From Diogma glabrata (lineage: Eukaryota > Arthropoda > Insecta > Diptera > Cylindrotomidae): a stretch of DNA of 64,000 nt. Of the stretch, positions 48,952 through 60,540 are shown piece by piece; the first letter of the stretch is position 1; each line of letters starts with the position of its first letter. The notes under the pieces were generated by a model. The model worked only from the letters and a program-made list of their open reading frames with translations. It ran no database searches and had not been told where the DNA came from. The DNA is taken from positions 188,384,930 to 188,448,929 of the forward strand of contig OY856188.1 in assembly GCA_963693315.1 (NCBI GenBank). The letters run 5' to 3'. The position numbers were made by a program, and so were the translations under genes.

Positions 48952-50846
48952 AGCTCATGAATGTAATACTTAAGACCGAAATATTTTGCAGTCGTGGATA
49001 AAATAGCATCTTGTATTGCTCCATACATTGTAAGAAGTAGTAAACCTTCTGTACCTGTAACGCTCTTCTTTACTTACATTTCAATCATAAAAGTTTTAGC
49101 TGCTGCACGTAATTTATTAGAATTGAAAATTTTAAAAAATTGATTTTTTCCCTTATTATAAAAAGCTGATGTAGTATCACATCCTGTGATGGAGAAGGAG
49201 AATATGTTCGTTTTTTTATTCAATAACTGATTAAGTTTTTTTCGTTGAATAAACTCGCTGTAAGACATTATTTCTTGACGGTTTCAAAAATAGAATTCTT
49301 TATCATTTGGTGATAAAGCCATCAATAGCACTAACACATCTATGTCCTCTGCTACAACAACTACATGACAAAATAGACAATTTAGAGCATATTGTACAAT
49401 TAATTGATCAGCATCACTTTCTGCTTGACAACACTCCATATCATTTGCTAAAAGTTTTTCGCAAAGAAGAATAATAAATCTATTTTTATTAAATTGTTTG
49501 CTAAGAACTTTTCTTTAGTGGTTTTTAAGGGCATGTCTTCATTGAATAAATAATTAATGGAACTATTACCAATGTATCTTCGATTTCTTTCAGAAGCTTT
49601 AGTTCCATCACTACTGTAACCATCAAATACCACTTTAACGTTAGTTCCATAGTTATGACGCAAATATTTGATGTATTGTTCACAAATGCTAGAAAACTTT
49701 TGATTTTGTTCCCATTTTAATCTAGCAACATACCTCCATCAATGATGTAATAAAACTTACGAACATCGGTAACATCTTCTTCACATTATTCGAACATATC
49801 ATATAGCGATGATTTCTTCGACTTTCTCATTCCAACATTATCGAAAATAGAAAGTGGATAGGGAGCTAATTCATAATCAAAATTCATCCTAAGTCCCTTA
49901 TTAGTCTTTCTTAAGAAGCATATGCGTTGAAAAATTAAATTTGGGTCTATAGCAATTTCATTATTATAAATTTTAACTTTGCTATTCATGCACAATAATG
50001 ATTTAATTGTTCCTTTAACTGTCATTTTTAGATCTTTAAAGTTTGAACCATTTATTGCATTTCTTAATTAAGTTCCAACATCAAACGCTTTATAGCAATC
50101 AATAGTGTCATTACCTACAATTCCTGTAGAAATTGATGTCACTTGTTGCAAGTCAGGAAAAGGGTTGTGAATACTGAAAAAATCTGCTATTGTATTTACA
50201 GACTTAGGATCTTCATTGATTCTACTATCACTAGCATCAACATGTTGATACGACGATGTAAATGAAACTTCACAAAATTCTTCCATTCCGTTAACAACGT
50301 CTGTTGTAAAATCGTTGATTTTATCCATTTAAAAAACAACACTTCGAGTTTCACCACGTCTAAGTTGACCACCATCTACTTTCATTGATTTCATCAGTGT
50401 TTGCTCCATTGTCTGATCTGTTGAAATTTTTGAAAAATAAACTTTAGATCTTCGAGTGCTATGGTTGACGCATTTTTTGTAAATAAATTTCACTTGGCCT
50501 TAGCATAAAAAAAATGTCTTGCAGCAATAAAAAAACGGAATCAATTAAATCTCAATCATTATTTTGAGTAAAAAATATTTCACCCTACGATAAAAGGTGG
50601 AATCTACCCCCTTACACGCATAAAACTTGTCTGTTCGTAAAACTCAGCAAAGTCTCTTTATAGCAGTGACAAATACATACACATGTAATATATAATTAGA
50701 CATAGCGCATATATACTTGCTACTCTCATAATAACATATTTTTATGTTATAAATAAATGAAATTTTCTATCAATTTCACCTTAACAATTTCTTATAGTAT
50801 AAACTTCGTAAAAAACTAATTTCTGCATCTATTTTTGTTTATATTG

Positions 50847-51001
50847 TTTAAAAAATATAAATACTTAATTGCGCACATTGTAATGTTTCTAATTTCAAAT
50901 AAAACACAAAAACAAACATTTAAAAAAAAATCATTCAAAATCGGAGTTGTCCCTGAGGACTTAGAAGTTTTGACGATTTTGAAGCTAATTTTACTCGACT
51001 A
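50847..51001 (-). repeat. TE-B terminal inverted repeat, right
   Basis: Complement of 45446-45600. Confidence 0.8.
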
Positions 51002-52143
51002 TTAGTTTTACCCCTGGTTTTAAATCAGAATCATAGTAATGTTGATGTTGAGTTTAGACATAACGATTTTCATTGAATTCTTCAAATAATTAAAAACCTT
51101 GTTTTACTTTGTAGTACTGCAGCTCAGTGATTTATTAAAAGTTTTAGTTAGTTTTAATTTTCTGAATTCCTTTCGTTAAATTCATGATACTCTGACATGA
51201 ATATTATTTCTGCTTTATCACAAGACAATCTTCTTCAGTCGTGAGTTAATTGTTTTCTGCTTATTGCCGCGTTTAAACTCAGAACACCTTGTCATAAAAT
51301 ATTATTGTATATCCGCTTTCCCCTTTGAAAGTGATAATATTTTGGGTAATTCCAGGTTCAAGCGAAGTATTTTCTCTCCCATTTCCTCCAAATGTGGCTT
51401 CCGGTTTCTTGATTGACACACACAAGTCTTGAAGTTATTTTAAAAATAAAATAAAAAAACGATGTTCAAAAACTAAAACCCGACTACTGAAAAATTGCGC
51501 TCTAAAAAAACTAAAATAAAAAAAGGAAGTTCAAAAACTAAAACCCGACTACTGAAAAATCGCGCTCTAACAAAAATAAAACAAGAAAATATTCTCATCT
51601 GAAATTGTTATGTACAATACCAAACTATTCAATATTTACTGTCTATTAAATAAACAACTTACACATAAATAATTTTAACATATTTAATACATAGTGATTT
51701 TCAGAGGATAGCCGTGGTCGTATGCCACCTACCCTAGACAAAACAATACAGTGTGATGCACTTTGACCTTAAAAGCTGATGTTATGGACTCCCGGACCGT
51801 TGAAAACTCTTTAATTTTAATACCACTTAAAACACTAAACTTTTGAAAACAACTTTATTTTTATGGAAATTTTAATTATAATACAAGTACTTTTCTATTT
51901 GATAAGTCCGCGGTATAAATCGGAGTTATCGTGTTATCCAAAACATTCTTAAAATTAAATTAACTTAACAATTAACAATTGGAGGGGAGTGTTAGTGTAA
52001 TAGTACATATGGATTTATTTAATTTATAATAATTACACAAAAAAGGCGTGATATAATAATTTACATATTATTTTGTTATTGGTCAGAACATTTATCATTA
52101 CTTATGCTCTGACCTACGTTCAATAATTGCTTTTTCATAACAC
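51002..52143. other. unassigned, with a 65-bp tandem repeat
   Basis: A unit containing GTTCAAAAACTAAAACCCGA and GCGCTCTAA occurs twice at 51464 and 51529 (period 65). The rest shows no gene. Confidence 0.6.
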
Positions 52144-52400
52144 TTATTTAAAGTCAACAAACCGATTTGATACATATTTCCTGCAAACATTTGGCGGGCA
52201 TAACAATATTGTCAGGTCTTTCCCTGGATTCGTCTCTTTTGAAAGTTTATTTATTGTTGCTACCAGGGTCTGAATACGTTCTGCGAAAGCTAGAACAGGC
52301 TCTCCTAAATGCTGTTTACACTGACTAATTTTATGTAGTAATTCTTGAACAGACATTTGTATATAGTATTTCGTAAGAAAACTGTTGTTACCTTTATACT
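52144..52400 (-). pseudogene. gag-like fragment of an LTR retrotransposon
   Basis: On the minus strand: MSVQELLHKISQCKQHLGEP, then VLAFAERIQTLVATIN. This resembles the capsid segment of gypsy-type Gag proteins (short helices with Q-x-x-x-E-x-x-x-x-FA-x-R-I). No protease or pol beside it. The block TGGCGGGCATAACA.TATTGT at its end also occurs at 59104, at the insertion site of the solo LTR, so both may derive from one family. Confidence 0.4.
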
Positions 52401-53560
52401 TTTACACACAAATTTGTTTATGATAATGTAAGTATATACAGCCGGGAACGAAATAACAAAAAAAAAAAAACGTTCCAGACGTATCTGGTCTATGAGAACC
52501 TCTTACCAAAAAAAAATTCACATTAGCCCAACATAACGAAGGAAAATTGATAGTAAATATAATTAACAACAGAAAATAACCTAACCTTATTAATCTTATT
52601 AATAGCTGCACCTGGATGAGTTGTCCAGCTCCAGAGAAAAAGAATATATGGTAGACCTTGATGTTCCAAGAAAATAAATTGCATATATGATTGTATTCTA
52701 TGTGATAACGATGATAAGGTCCAGAAATGGTAGAAAATCCCACGATGTCAGCCACCTTGTCATCTATGTATTCAATATATATTAGATCCTTGGTTTAATT
52801 TTTATTATTTGCTCACAATGTCGTTTTTAATTAGTTACGGTTCAGCATCACATTTTCGAAAGCAGTATATATGTATAACATAACAACAACTTGGCAAACT
52901 ATATTGTTGACCTTCACTTATCAAATTTTACGTTCTTTATTATTTACGTGACAATGATTTGTTACAATTTGTCGTCTGTATTAATTTAATTTTGATATAC
53001 ACATTTCGTATGTCAATAGAAGAAAATTATGATTAAGTATGTTAATAGAAGAAATTATGAATTAAAAATTATGAACTTTAGTTTTCCTCGGACAAACATA
53101 AAAAGAAACTTTATTTTATTTTTATTTTGTGAATTTTTTCTTTTAAAGATAAACTTAGAATTTTTTCTTTTTTTTACATGTTTGTTACTTTACAATTAAA
53201 CTTCCAATTTGCTCTAAAGTTAAAACTAGAATGCCCCAATGAAAAATCATGAAATGTGATTTATTGACAAATTTTTTCAAGAACGAAGAAAATGAAGCAA
53301 CGTTGAGCAACAATATCTGTTCGTTAAAAAAAATAAATAATGAGTTCTTTTATCCATTTGTTTTTATATTCGAAATTGAGGCGGTTCGTTATAATTGGAA
53401 AATTTTTTTAAATTGTTATTATTGTAATTTAGAAAAATGAAATGATTGAAATATATCTTAATTAAACGGAGAAAAGAATAGAAATTGGTTTCAATATTAT
53501 TTATGAGAATTCTCGACGTTACACTGTAAAATTGATTTAAATCTTCGAAATTTTCAGAAT
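52401..53560. other. unassigned AT-rich DNA
   Basis: Frames of 60-117 codons exist but show no motif. Confidence 0.35.
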
Positions 53561-53579
53561 GAGTCATAAGAAAACCGTC

Positions 53580-54045
53580 GCTACAAGGGGTTATTAATTA
53601 CAAAATGGTGTCATCGATATTTATTGTGGTGAGCCTGGATCTATGCATGATTCAAGATTGTTGAGATAATCAAGCTTATTAAGAAAGGTGGAAGAACACT
53701 CATCGTATATGTACGGTTATATTCTTCTTGGCGGCTAGGCTTATATGTAAAATGATTCCGATTACAGATTAATTCCGCCATTCAAAGATAATTGTAGGTT
53801 AACCGAGGACGATTCCGTAGGTTACGGGAATTTCAAAATATTACCAGGACATTTACAATCAGAGCAACTGTAGCTGCGGTTGTGCTACACAATATTTGTA
53901 TAAGACAAAATGACAATATAGATGTTGCAAATGAAAACGAAACTCAAACAATAGAGGCATATCCTGAATCAGAAGATATTGCTTCAGCTCCTTGTACTAA
54001 TAGAAGACAGCAGGCGTTTTTCCAGTTATTCGCCAGTACCAACTA
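53580..54045 (+). pseudogene. decayed Harbinger transposase
   Basis: The sequence encodes, with stops and shifts, YCGEPGSMHDSRLLR at about 53625-53670, then YILLGG.AY (second Asp region) and RLIPPFKDN. The order matches the Harbinger gene at 1220-1400, but the sequence is much diverged, so it is a different and older family member. A third catalytic region is not recognisable. Confidence 0.7.
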
Positions 54046-54436
54046 ATGTTTATATTAGTTAACAAGCAAAGTTAGTTAATTTAACATTGCTTATGCAATT
54101 TTTACATAAAATAAAGTTAAAATTACATTTAAATTTGTGACTTAAACTTTTCAATAGTTGAAATTAGTTAAAATGTTTTATAACATTTTTTGAGTTAACT
54201 CAACTAAATCAATTGCCTATTTATGTAGTTTTGACATGTTCAATAGTATAACGAACATAAATTTTTTTTTAATATAACATATCAAAAATTGTAGCTTTAA
54301 CATTGCTTTGTTGAAATTTGATAAAAAATATTAACTTTTGAATTGAGTTAAATTGAGCAAAACTAACGTTGATTTTACAATTTTTGCCTAACTTAGCCTG
54401 CAATGTTAAAATTACCTACGATTTTTTTTGAGTGTA
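54046..54436. other. terminal region of a TIR element
   Basis: AT-rich, with several TTAACATT/AATGTTAA words, ending in a T run, GAGTG and TA (54430-54438). This is the same terminal form and the same subterminal words as TE-A. It probably belongs to the element holding the Harbinger relic. A left end may be at 53525 (TTACACTGTAAAA), but the match is weak. Confidence 0.4.
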
Positions 54437-54962
54437 CAAGAACTCTGACGACCCTAAAAGACGGAAGAAACCAGACCGTCACTCACCCTACATTAATATA
54501 TACCTAAGGCATCTATTATCCAAGGGTTTTCAAATTTTAAAAGTGATAAACGGTTATTCGCGGTTAAAAACGCGAACTCTAGTCCCAACAAAAGATCTCT
54601 AAGTACAAAGTTATAATTCAATTTATATGACCATGATGGTCTAAAACAAAGATAAAGAATTTAAAAAAATTGAATATAAACATAAATTTATCTTACTTTA
54701 GTTGCATGCAGTTTGATGTTGAAAGCAAATCAAAAAACTGTGTCCAATATCCAAAAACGCCCTGGCGTTGCACCCAAAATTTGAATGTTGATTGGATTAG
54801 CATAGGTGGTAAATACCGTATCTATGCTGATAAATTTTACAAATAATTTAAACCACTTTGCAATTGGTTTAAAAATAATATTAACAGATTTAATAAGCAC
54901 AACTAAACTTACAAGATTTCTTATTGAAATCATTATTATAACTCTCTCTCTCTCTCTGGCGT

Positions 54963-56471
54963 TTACATCCCATGGAGGGATTTTGCCGTCTGTGCAATCA
55001 GCTTCCAATCGTCTCGTTCCATGACCAGTTGACCCCAGTTTCGACATCCTATATCACGAAGGTCTTGGATGATGTCATCACGCCAGCGTTGTCTAGGTCT
55101 TCCTCTTCGACGAACACCAGCTGGTTGTTGTTGGGACGTTTTTTTAATCATTCTATCTAATGGTGCCCTTTCTACATGACCAAACCATCTAATCCGGTTA
55201 GATTTAATGAATCCGATTACATCGCAGCCTCCAAGAAGCTGTCTGATTTCATGGTTCATTCGGATTCTATACTGATTTTCAGCAACTTTACATGGACCAT
55301 AAATTGTTCGTATGACTTTCCTCTCGAATGTTGATAGAATTCTACAATCGGAGGAAGTCAGTGTCCAGCTTTCGCTTCCAAAGGTAAGCACAGGTCGAAT
55401 TAATTCTTTGTAAAGTGTGAGTTTGCACGACTGCGAAAGATGTTTGGATCGCAAAAGTTTTGAGTATGCGTAGAAAATTCTGTATGCCGCTGAGATACGG
55501 GCTTTAATTTCTGCCTGCATGTCATTTGACGATGTTATTACAGATCCGAGCTATTTGAAGTTTTCTACACATTCCACTTCATAGTCGCCAGTATTCAGAT
55601 TGCCGGGAGGTATATTCCTGGATGTTGTTAAAAGTTTAGTCTTGCCGGTGTTAATGCATAATCCAAGTCGTTTAGCATTTCTTTCAAGCTGAGAGAGACT
55701 ATCCTTGATATCGCTTGTTCTACGTCCGAGAAGCACAATATCATCTGCATAGCCAAGAATTTGACTAGATTTGTTAAATATACAGTTTTGTGTCTCAATG
55801 CGGCTTTTTCTTATCGTGTACTCAAGCGCCAAATTAAATAGTACGGGCGCGAGTGCATCACCTTGTCGAACACCTGATGTTATATCAAAAGAGTCAGAAA
55901 CTGACCCTTCGATTACTATTCTACAGTTTGATCCCGATGTTGTGATTTTGCACAGAGAAACAAGTTTCACTGGAATACCAAGGAATATAACTGCAGACCA
56001 GAGGTTGTCGCGGATGATGCTATCATATGCTTGCTTGAAATCAACGTAGATCTGGTGAATGCTGATGTTGTACTCCCAACATTTTGCCAGAATCATCCTT
56101 AAGGTAAAACATTGATCTGTGGTTGAACGGTTGGGACGAAAACCACACTGATAGTCGCCGATGATAGATTCGGCGAACGGGATGAGCCGAGCGAGTACGA
56201 CATTAGCTAGTATTTTATATGCAGTGTTCAACAGTGCGATTCCACGATAATTCGCATACTTTAGGCGGTCACCTTTTTTATGTAGCGGAAAAATGAGAGC
56301 TGTTTTCCATTCAGCAGGTAGTTCTTCTTGGTCCCAGATTGCAAGAATCAGATCATATATACGTGAGACCAGAGCTGCTCCTCCATTCTTAAATAGTTCT
56401 GCAGCGATTCCATCGATACCTGGTGATTTGCCATTTTTTAATTTTTTGATGGCAGCTTCCACTTCTTCTAT

Positions 56472-56502
<31 letters not shown>

Positions 56503-58364
56503 TTTCAATTTAAATACTAGCAAACGGAAATGTTTCCAATAACATGCTAGTTATATAAGTAATACAAATTAAAGACAATATTTAAAAAATTATATAAAAA
56601 ATTACAATAAAAAGTTTAAATTTAAAAGTAATACAAATTAAAGACAATATTTAAAAATAATATAAAAAATTACAATAAAAAGTTTTAATTTAGTTTATAA
56701 AAAGATAATTTTAATGTAATAAAAGAAGAATATTTAACACAAGATAAAATAAATAATATTAGAATTTAAAATATATAAGAAAATAATGTTAATTTAATTT
56801 AATTTAACAATTTGTAAAAGACTTCTTTTAAACTGGACTAAGTTTTGTTTTCTATTGTTGGGTAAGGGACAAAAATCTCCTCAGTTGACGGAGCAATTGC
56901 TCGAATAGGATGAACTTCATTCGTCCTATTCAGTAGGTCTTAAAAGTGGGATCGCCATACTTCCAGCACATCACGTTCACTTGTTGTAAGCTCGTTGTTT
57001 CCATTTTTGATGGAAAGGTTTGGTTTGGTCAGATTCCGCGCATTGGCAAAACACTCTTTCGAATTTCCATTAGCCGCATGTTGGTTGATGTTTTCGATAC
57101 AGCTCTTCATGTGTTCGCGTTTCTTTTTCCGTAGGAGTTTTGCTGAGGCTTTTCTGGCGCATAGATAATCAGTTTGGGAGCTTCGGGTGTTTCTTGTTAA
57201 CCATTTTTCTCGCAGTTTTTGTTTGTGCTCAATGCTTTCGCGGCACTCGTCATCAAACCATTCGTTACGTGATTTTGGTGGTCGTTTTCCGATTGTAGTT
57301 TGTGCTGCGGATATGATGGTTGATTGAAGCGTTTACCATTCTTCTTGTATGTTTAATGGCATCTCAGATGGGATGTCATGCTCTTCTATGCTTTGCGTTA
57401 CAATTTCCTGATATCTATTCAGTGTTTCCAGGTGTTTAAATGCTTCGACATTCCAGGGCACGGTCTTTTTTGCTTGCCTATTAAATGTAGATGATAATTT
57501 GCACTTATACTTGAAGATGACAAGCATATGATCGGTGTCCATATCAGCACCTCTGTATGATCGAACGTCAGTTACACTTGTAGAGTGTCTCTTAGAAATC
57601 ATGACGTGATCGATTTGATTTTCAGTTCTTCCATCATTTGATTTCCACGTTGCTTTGTGGATTCTCTTATGAGGGAAGAAAGTGCTAGAAATTACTAGAT
57701 CATACATCATAGCCAGTTCAGCTGCGCGAAAGCCGTTATTGTTACTAGCATGATGCAAGCTGTTAGGGCCGACATGGGTTTTAAGTTCTGCACTTCTACC
57801 AATTTGCGCATTGAAGTCACCTACCACAATTTTTATATCGTGTCGCGGGATGTTATTGATGACTTCTTCGAGTTCTAGAAAGAACAGGTCTTTAATGTCA
57901 TCTGCTTTGTCTTCGGTAGGTGCATGAACATTGATGATCGTTACATTAAATTTTTGCGTACGGATTCTCATTGTGCATATCCGCATATTAATTGGGCGAA
58001 AGTCGATAACATGTTGATCCACGCGACGATGTATGAGAAAGCCAACTCCAAATTCTCCTCCGTTTTCATGACCGCAATAGTAGAGAGTGTATCCCTTGGC
58101 TGTTTCGTGGATTCCACTCCCTGGCCATCTTATTTCTTGTAACGCCACTATATCCAGTGTATAGCTATTGATTTGGTTTGTAAGTTTTAGTAGATCTCCT
58201 GGTCTTCTAAGGCTTAGCACGTTCCAGGTTCCCATTTTTAAATCGTAGTCCGGGTACAGTTTCCGAGGTCGTTCTAATAATGAATCCGAGATATTCCGAG
58301 GCCTGTGTACAGAATTCATGACAAGTAATTTTTTACGGAAATGGGGTGTTAGCCCTTCGCCCAA
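54963..58364 (-). pseudogene. RTE-like LINE polyprotein: APE endonuclease and RT
   Basis: The endonuclease (58364-57333) shows MGTWNVLSL, LQEIRWPGSG, VVGDFNAQIG, QIDHVMIS and DTDHMLV, so all catalytic regions are present. A TAA at 57333-57335 and another near 56939 interrupt the linker (EWFDDEC near 57240). The RT (56462-55551) has LKNGKSPGIDGI, YVDFKQAYDS, SGVRQGDALAP and GYADDIVLLG with the catalytic Asp pair. A TAG at about 55548-55550 precedes the C-terminal part (55520-54963), which has RIRWFGHVERA and RRRGRPRQRWRDDI, typical of this clade. Three stops and one insertion in otherwise well-preserved sequence indicate a fairly young, inactive copy. It would perform target-primed reverse transcription if intact. 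Confidence 0.88.
56469..56880 (-). mobile_element. insertion with (TTTA)n edge inside the RTE-like LINE
   Basis: The LINE frame reads up to ...APSTEE near 56885 and resumes at EEVEAAIKKL near 56470. Between lie a (TTTA)n run (56469-56505), which is an (AAAT)n tail in minus orientation, and AT-rich DNA. That DNA contains an internal 60-bp tandem duplication (AAGTAATACAAATTAAAGAC at about 56559 and 56627). Probably a truncated non-LTR or SINE insertion. Confidence 0.65.
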
Positions 58365-58480
58365 CCCAAATTTTTGTGAATGGGTTCGTTCTGCATCTTA
58401 AGGTCACCAGAAACAACCTTTTTACATGTTTATATAGCGAGCCGCTTGATCCAAGACAGACACCCGCTCTAAGCCGCCCC

Positions 58481-59120
58481 TAACATGGAGAACAGACGCT
58501 TGAGTTGCATTGGTTTTGTGGCGCCAATGACTCGCCATGGTGCAGAATCATTGAGTATAAGCAGTATTTACTCTGCACCTCTCAACTACACCAACCTAAT
58601 TCTGTTAGCATTACCCAGGTAGCACGGCGTGGACGTAGAATTTCGGATTTCACTACCCATTATTATAACTATAAAACAGTAATTATGCTTTAATTTTAAT
58701 TCACAACTCAAATAAATACAAAAATATTTTTTGTATTTATAATATTTTAAAACAAAGAACAAAAAAAGAGAATGATTGTTTGTTGATTAATGACTCTCCC
58801 GTTTCATTTTATTTAGCAAAGAGATAAAATATAACAATTAAATTCGAAATATTTTAGAGAGAACTCAAACATATAAAAAAACCATTATGCCTTTGATGTT
58901 TTTTTACAGGCAGTCCGAAGATTATGTATACTGATTGTTTGGTGATAAACAGTGTTAATGAAAAAAATGTAATGCAGCCGTATTATACATGAAAATGGTA
59001 ATGTTTGGTGGTTGAACAGGAATTTAGTTTCTACTATTAGTTTGTTGTTCTAGAGTTGGTGTAGATTTCTTAAAAAATGCTACCTGTTAAATATCACGTA
59101 GTATGGCGGGCATAACATAT
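58481..59120. other. unassigned; leader of the RTE-like LINE and flank
   Basis: 58481-58650 is GC-richer and may be the 5' leader of the LINE. Beyond 58690 it is AT-rich without features until the solo LTR. Confidence 0.4.
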
Positions 59121-59797
59121 TGTTACGATTGCAGAAAAATCTAGACGATTACAGAAAAATCTAGACGATTACGGTCACTTCTAGGAAAATCAAATCAACA
59201 AAATACTACAACAGATTAATGAAATGAACATTGTTGTTGTTGTACATATTCTTAGAATTAAGGTCTATTTGTTTTATGATTTTATGAATCAAATCAACGT
59301 AACGTAAAATAATCGAATATTCTAATATTTTCTCAAGGTTTCTAAAAAGTGACCTAGAAATTTCTAGAGATTAAGCAGAATGTATATAAGGAAATTGCTT
59401 CTTGTAGTTTTTAATTAGTTTTATTTTAAACCTGCGATAGTGAAGTTAAAATTATAAAAGTGATCTTTAAATTAGTTTTTGTGTAAAGTTATAAGTGTAA
59501 TAAAGTTATAAGTGTTATTGAGTAGAAATATTTTGTGTATTATTTTGAACGTGGTGTACTGGAAATTTCTACAATAAACCGTTGGAGTTTCTGAAGCTGT
59601 TGAAAGAATATTCTAGTTAGGAATATTGTTTGCTGTATTGTTTTCCTATTGTTGTGAAACAATTAAGGTGTTGAATACTTAATAAAACCTGGTGTTTGTG
59701 CTTACTAATCAGTGATCGAACTCAGAAAGAGATTGGGAATTACGTTTATCGAATTGTGAGTTAGGCCAATTCGAAGGAGGTTAAGAAAAACGTAACA
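59121..59797. mobile_element. solo LTR, 677 bp
   Basis: Starts TGTTACG and ends CGTAACA, a 7-bp terminal inversion with TG/CA ends. ATAT flanks both sides (59117-59120 and 59798-59801), a 4-bp target duplication usual for Ty3/gypsy. It contains a TATA box candidate (TATATAAGG, about 59393) and AATAAA signals (about 59572 and 59680). No internal region is attached, so it arose by LTR-LTR recombination. Near the start an 18-bp unit (AGAAAAATCTAGACGATTAC) is repeated. By the TATA position it reads on the plus strand. Confidence 0.88.
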
Positions 59798-59904
59798 ATA
59801 TTTTACTCACCCTATTAATTCGTGTTTTGATCCCACTCTTCTTCACAATCTGTTCCCGTAGCCTGCCATCCCTAGTGTAGTATTTAAAATGCGCCTGTTT
59901 TTTT

Positions 59905-60245
59905 CTACATGTGGACTATATAAAAACTATTACCATGTCCGGGATTCAAAGTTTTCTTTTTTTTTTTTAAATTAATAAATTAAAAACGTCTTTCTATTTT
60001 TTATATATTTCTTTCACACTTTTAATTAACGATTTAATTAACACTTAACGACCAATCAAAGACTAAAATTAAAACTTAAAATTAACCTACATCTAATTTT
60101 TTTTAATCTCCTCCGCTCTCAATCAATAAATATATAATTCTGTATAGAATTATTAATTTTAAGTCCTCTTCGTATCCTTTCCAATCCATCACTGTATTTC
60201 CAAATGATGAGACCGTTTATGATCGACCAAAGTGACTCCACATAA
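59905..60245. repeat. dispersed repeat D, second copy
   Basis: Shorter, diverged copy of 44517-45035; see there. It abuts the gag-like ORF on its right. Confidence 0.82.
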
Positions 60246-60540
60246 CAAGAGTTTTCGTAGAGTTTAGGATGTTAAGCTTGTCAGTAAAAGAAAATAGATG
60301 CAAAGGGTTGCCATCATTATCATCCTTTATGATTTTTGTAACTATTTGGATTACTTCTGTTGGTTGAAGTGACATTTTTAATTCTTGATCAGTTTTTTCT
60401 ACATTTTCGATTTTATCTTCTAACTTGGTAATAACTTTTTTTATTGGAACGTACGCCTTCTTGTTTCTTTGTGCCTCTTCATAAAAAGTTTTCTGTTCTT
60501 CTAAAAGCTGTTTTAGATTGTTTAATTCATGTTCGCTCAT
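60217..60540 (-). CDS. gag-like N-terminal fragment
   Basis: 107 codons from ATG 60540. A coiled-coil-like start (LNNLKQLLEEQKTFYEEAQR, then KKVITKLEDKIENVEKTDQE) is followed by MSLQPTEVIQIV and DDNDGNPLHLFSFTDKLNIL, reminiscent of the start of gypsy-type Gag capsid (F-D-G-N-P-x-x-L-x-x-F). The frame then enters dispersed repeat D and stops. Function as Gag is inferred from this weak similarity. Confidence 0.4.
   Translation of the reverse strand: MSEHELNNLKQLLEEQKTFYEEAQRNKKAYVPIKKVITKLEDKIENVEKTDQELKMSLQPTEVIQIVTKIIKDDNDGNPLHLFSFTDKLNILNSTKTLVMWSHFGRS

Larger units (their letters stand above)
47591..50328 (-). pseudogene. TE-B gene: FEN1/XPG-like nuclease with CXC-type cysteine tail
   Basis: Reading from ATG 50328: an N-terminal part (NPFPDLQQVTSISTGIVGND) with a stop at 50068-50070; IDPNLIFQRICF and YELAPYPLSIF; a stop at 49786-49788; YYIIDGG (D 49738-49740); a frameshift; VVFDG with TKASERNRR (D 49622-49624); a frameshift near 49496; AESDAD (E 49419-49421); AEDIDVLVLL (D 49344-49346 and 49338-49340); a TGA; and GCDTTS (D 49176-49178). 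These match FEN1 D34, VFDG D86, E158/E160, D179/D181 and GCD D233 in order, and the spacing is close. After a 951-bp insertion the frame resumes at about 48000: LPPTEDAAKHHIKRVYLQVQ, WGW, and a tail CSCKTGCGTACACRKGGLHC, then C-x2-C and C-x3-N. The tail is like tesmin/CXC metal-binding domains. Stops and shifts mean the copy is dead. Confidence 0.75.
45446..51001 (-). mobile_element. TE-B: TIR element carrying a FEN1/XPG-like nuclease gene
   Basis: Positions 45446-45600 and the complement of 50847-51001 match over about 150 bp (starting TAGTCGAGTAAAATTA; shared AACTTCTAAGTCCTCAGGGAC-type block and ACATTACAATGTGCGCAATTAA). TTA occurs outside both ends (45443-45445, 51002-51004), a candidate 3-bp target duplication. 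The left half is mostly non-coding; the right half holds one broken gene on the minus strand. I know of no named superfamily for this gene. Confidence 0.72.
54720..58480 (-). mobile_element. RTE-like LINE, nearly full length
   Basis: A minus-strand non-LTR element: upstream GC-richer leader (58370-58640), APE endonuclease, linker, RT and a C-terminal domain to 54963. After this come a short (GA)n tract (about 54940-54957) and a tail whose end I could not fix. It is broken by stops and by an insertion at about 56469-56880. Confidence 0.8.

Noticed and set aside
52402..52755. 117-codon minus-strand frame
   Set aside because: Hydrophobic and T-rich without a recognisable domain; no start context or partner exon.
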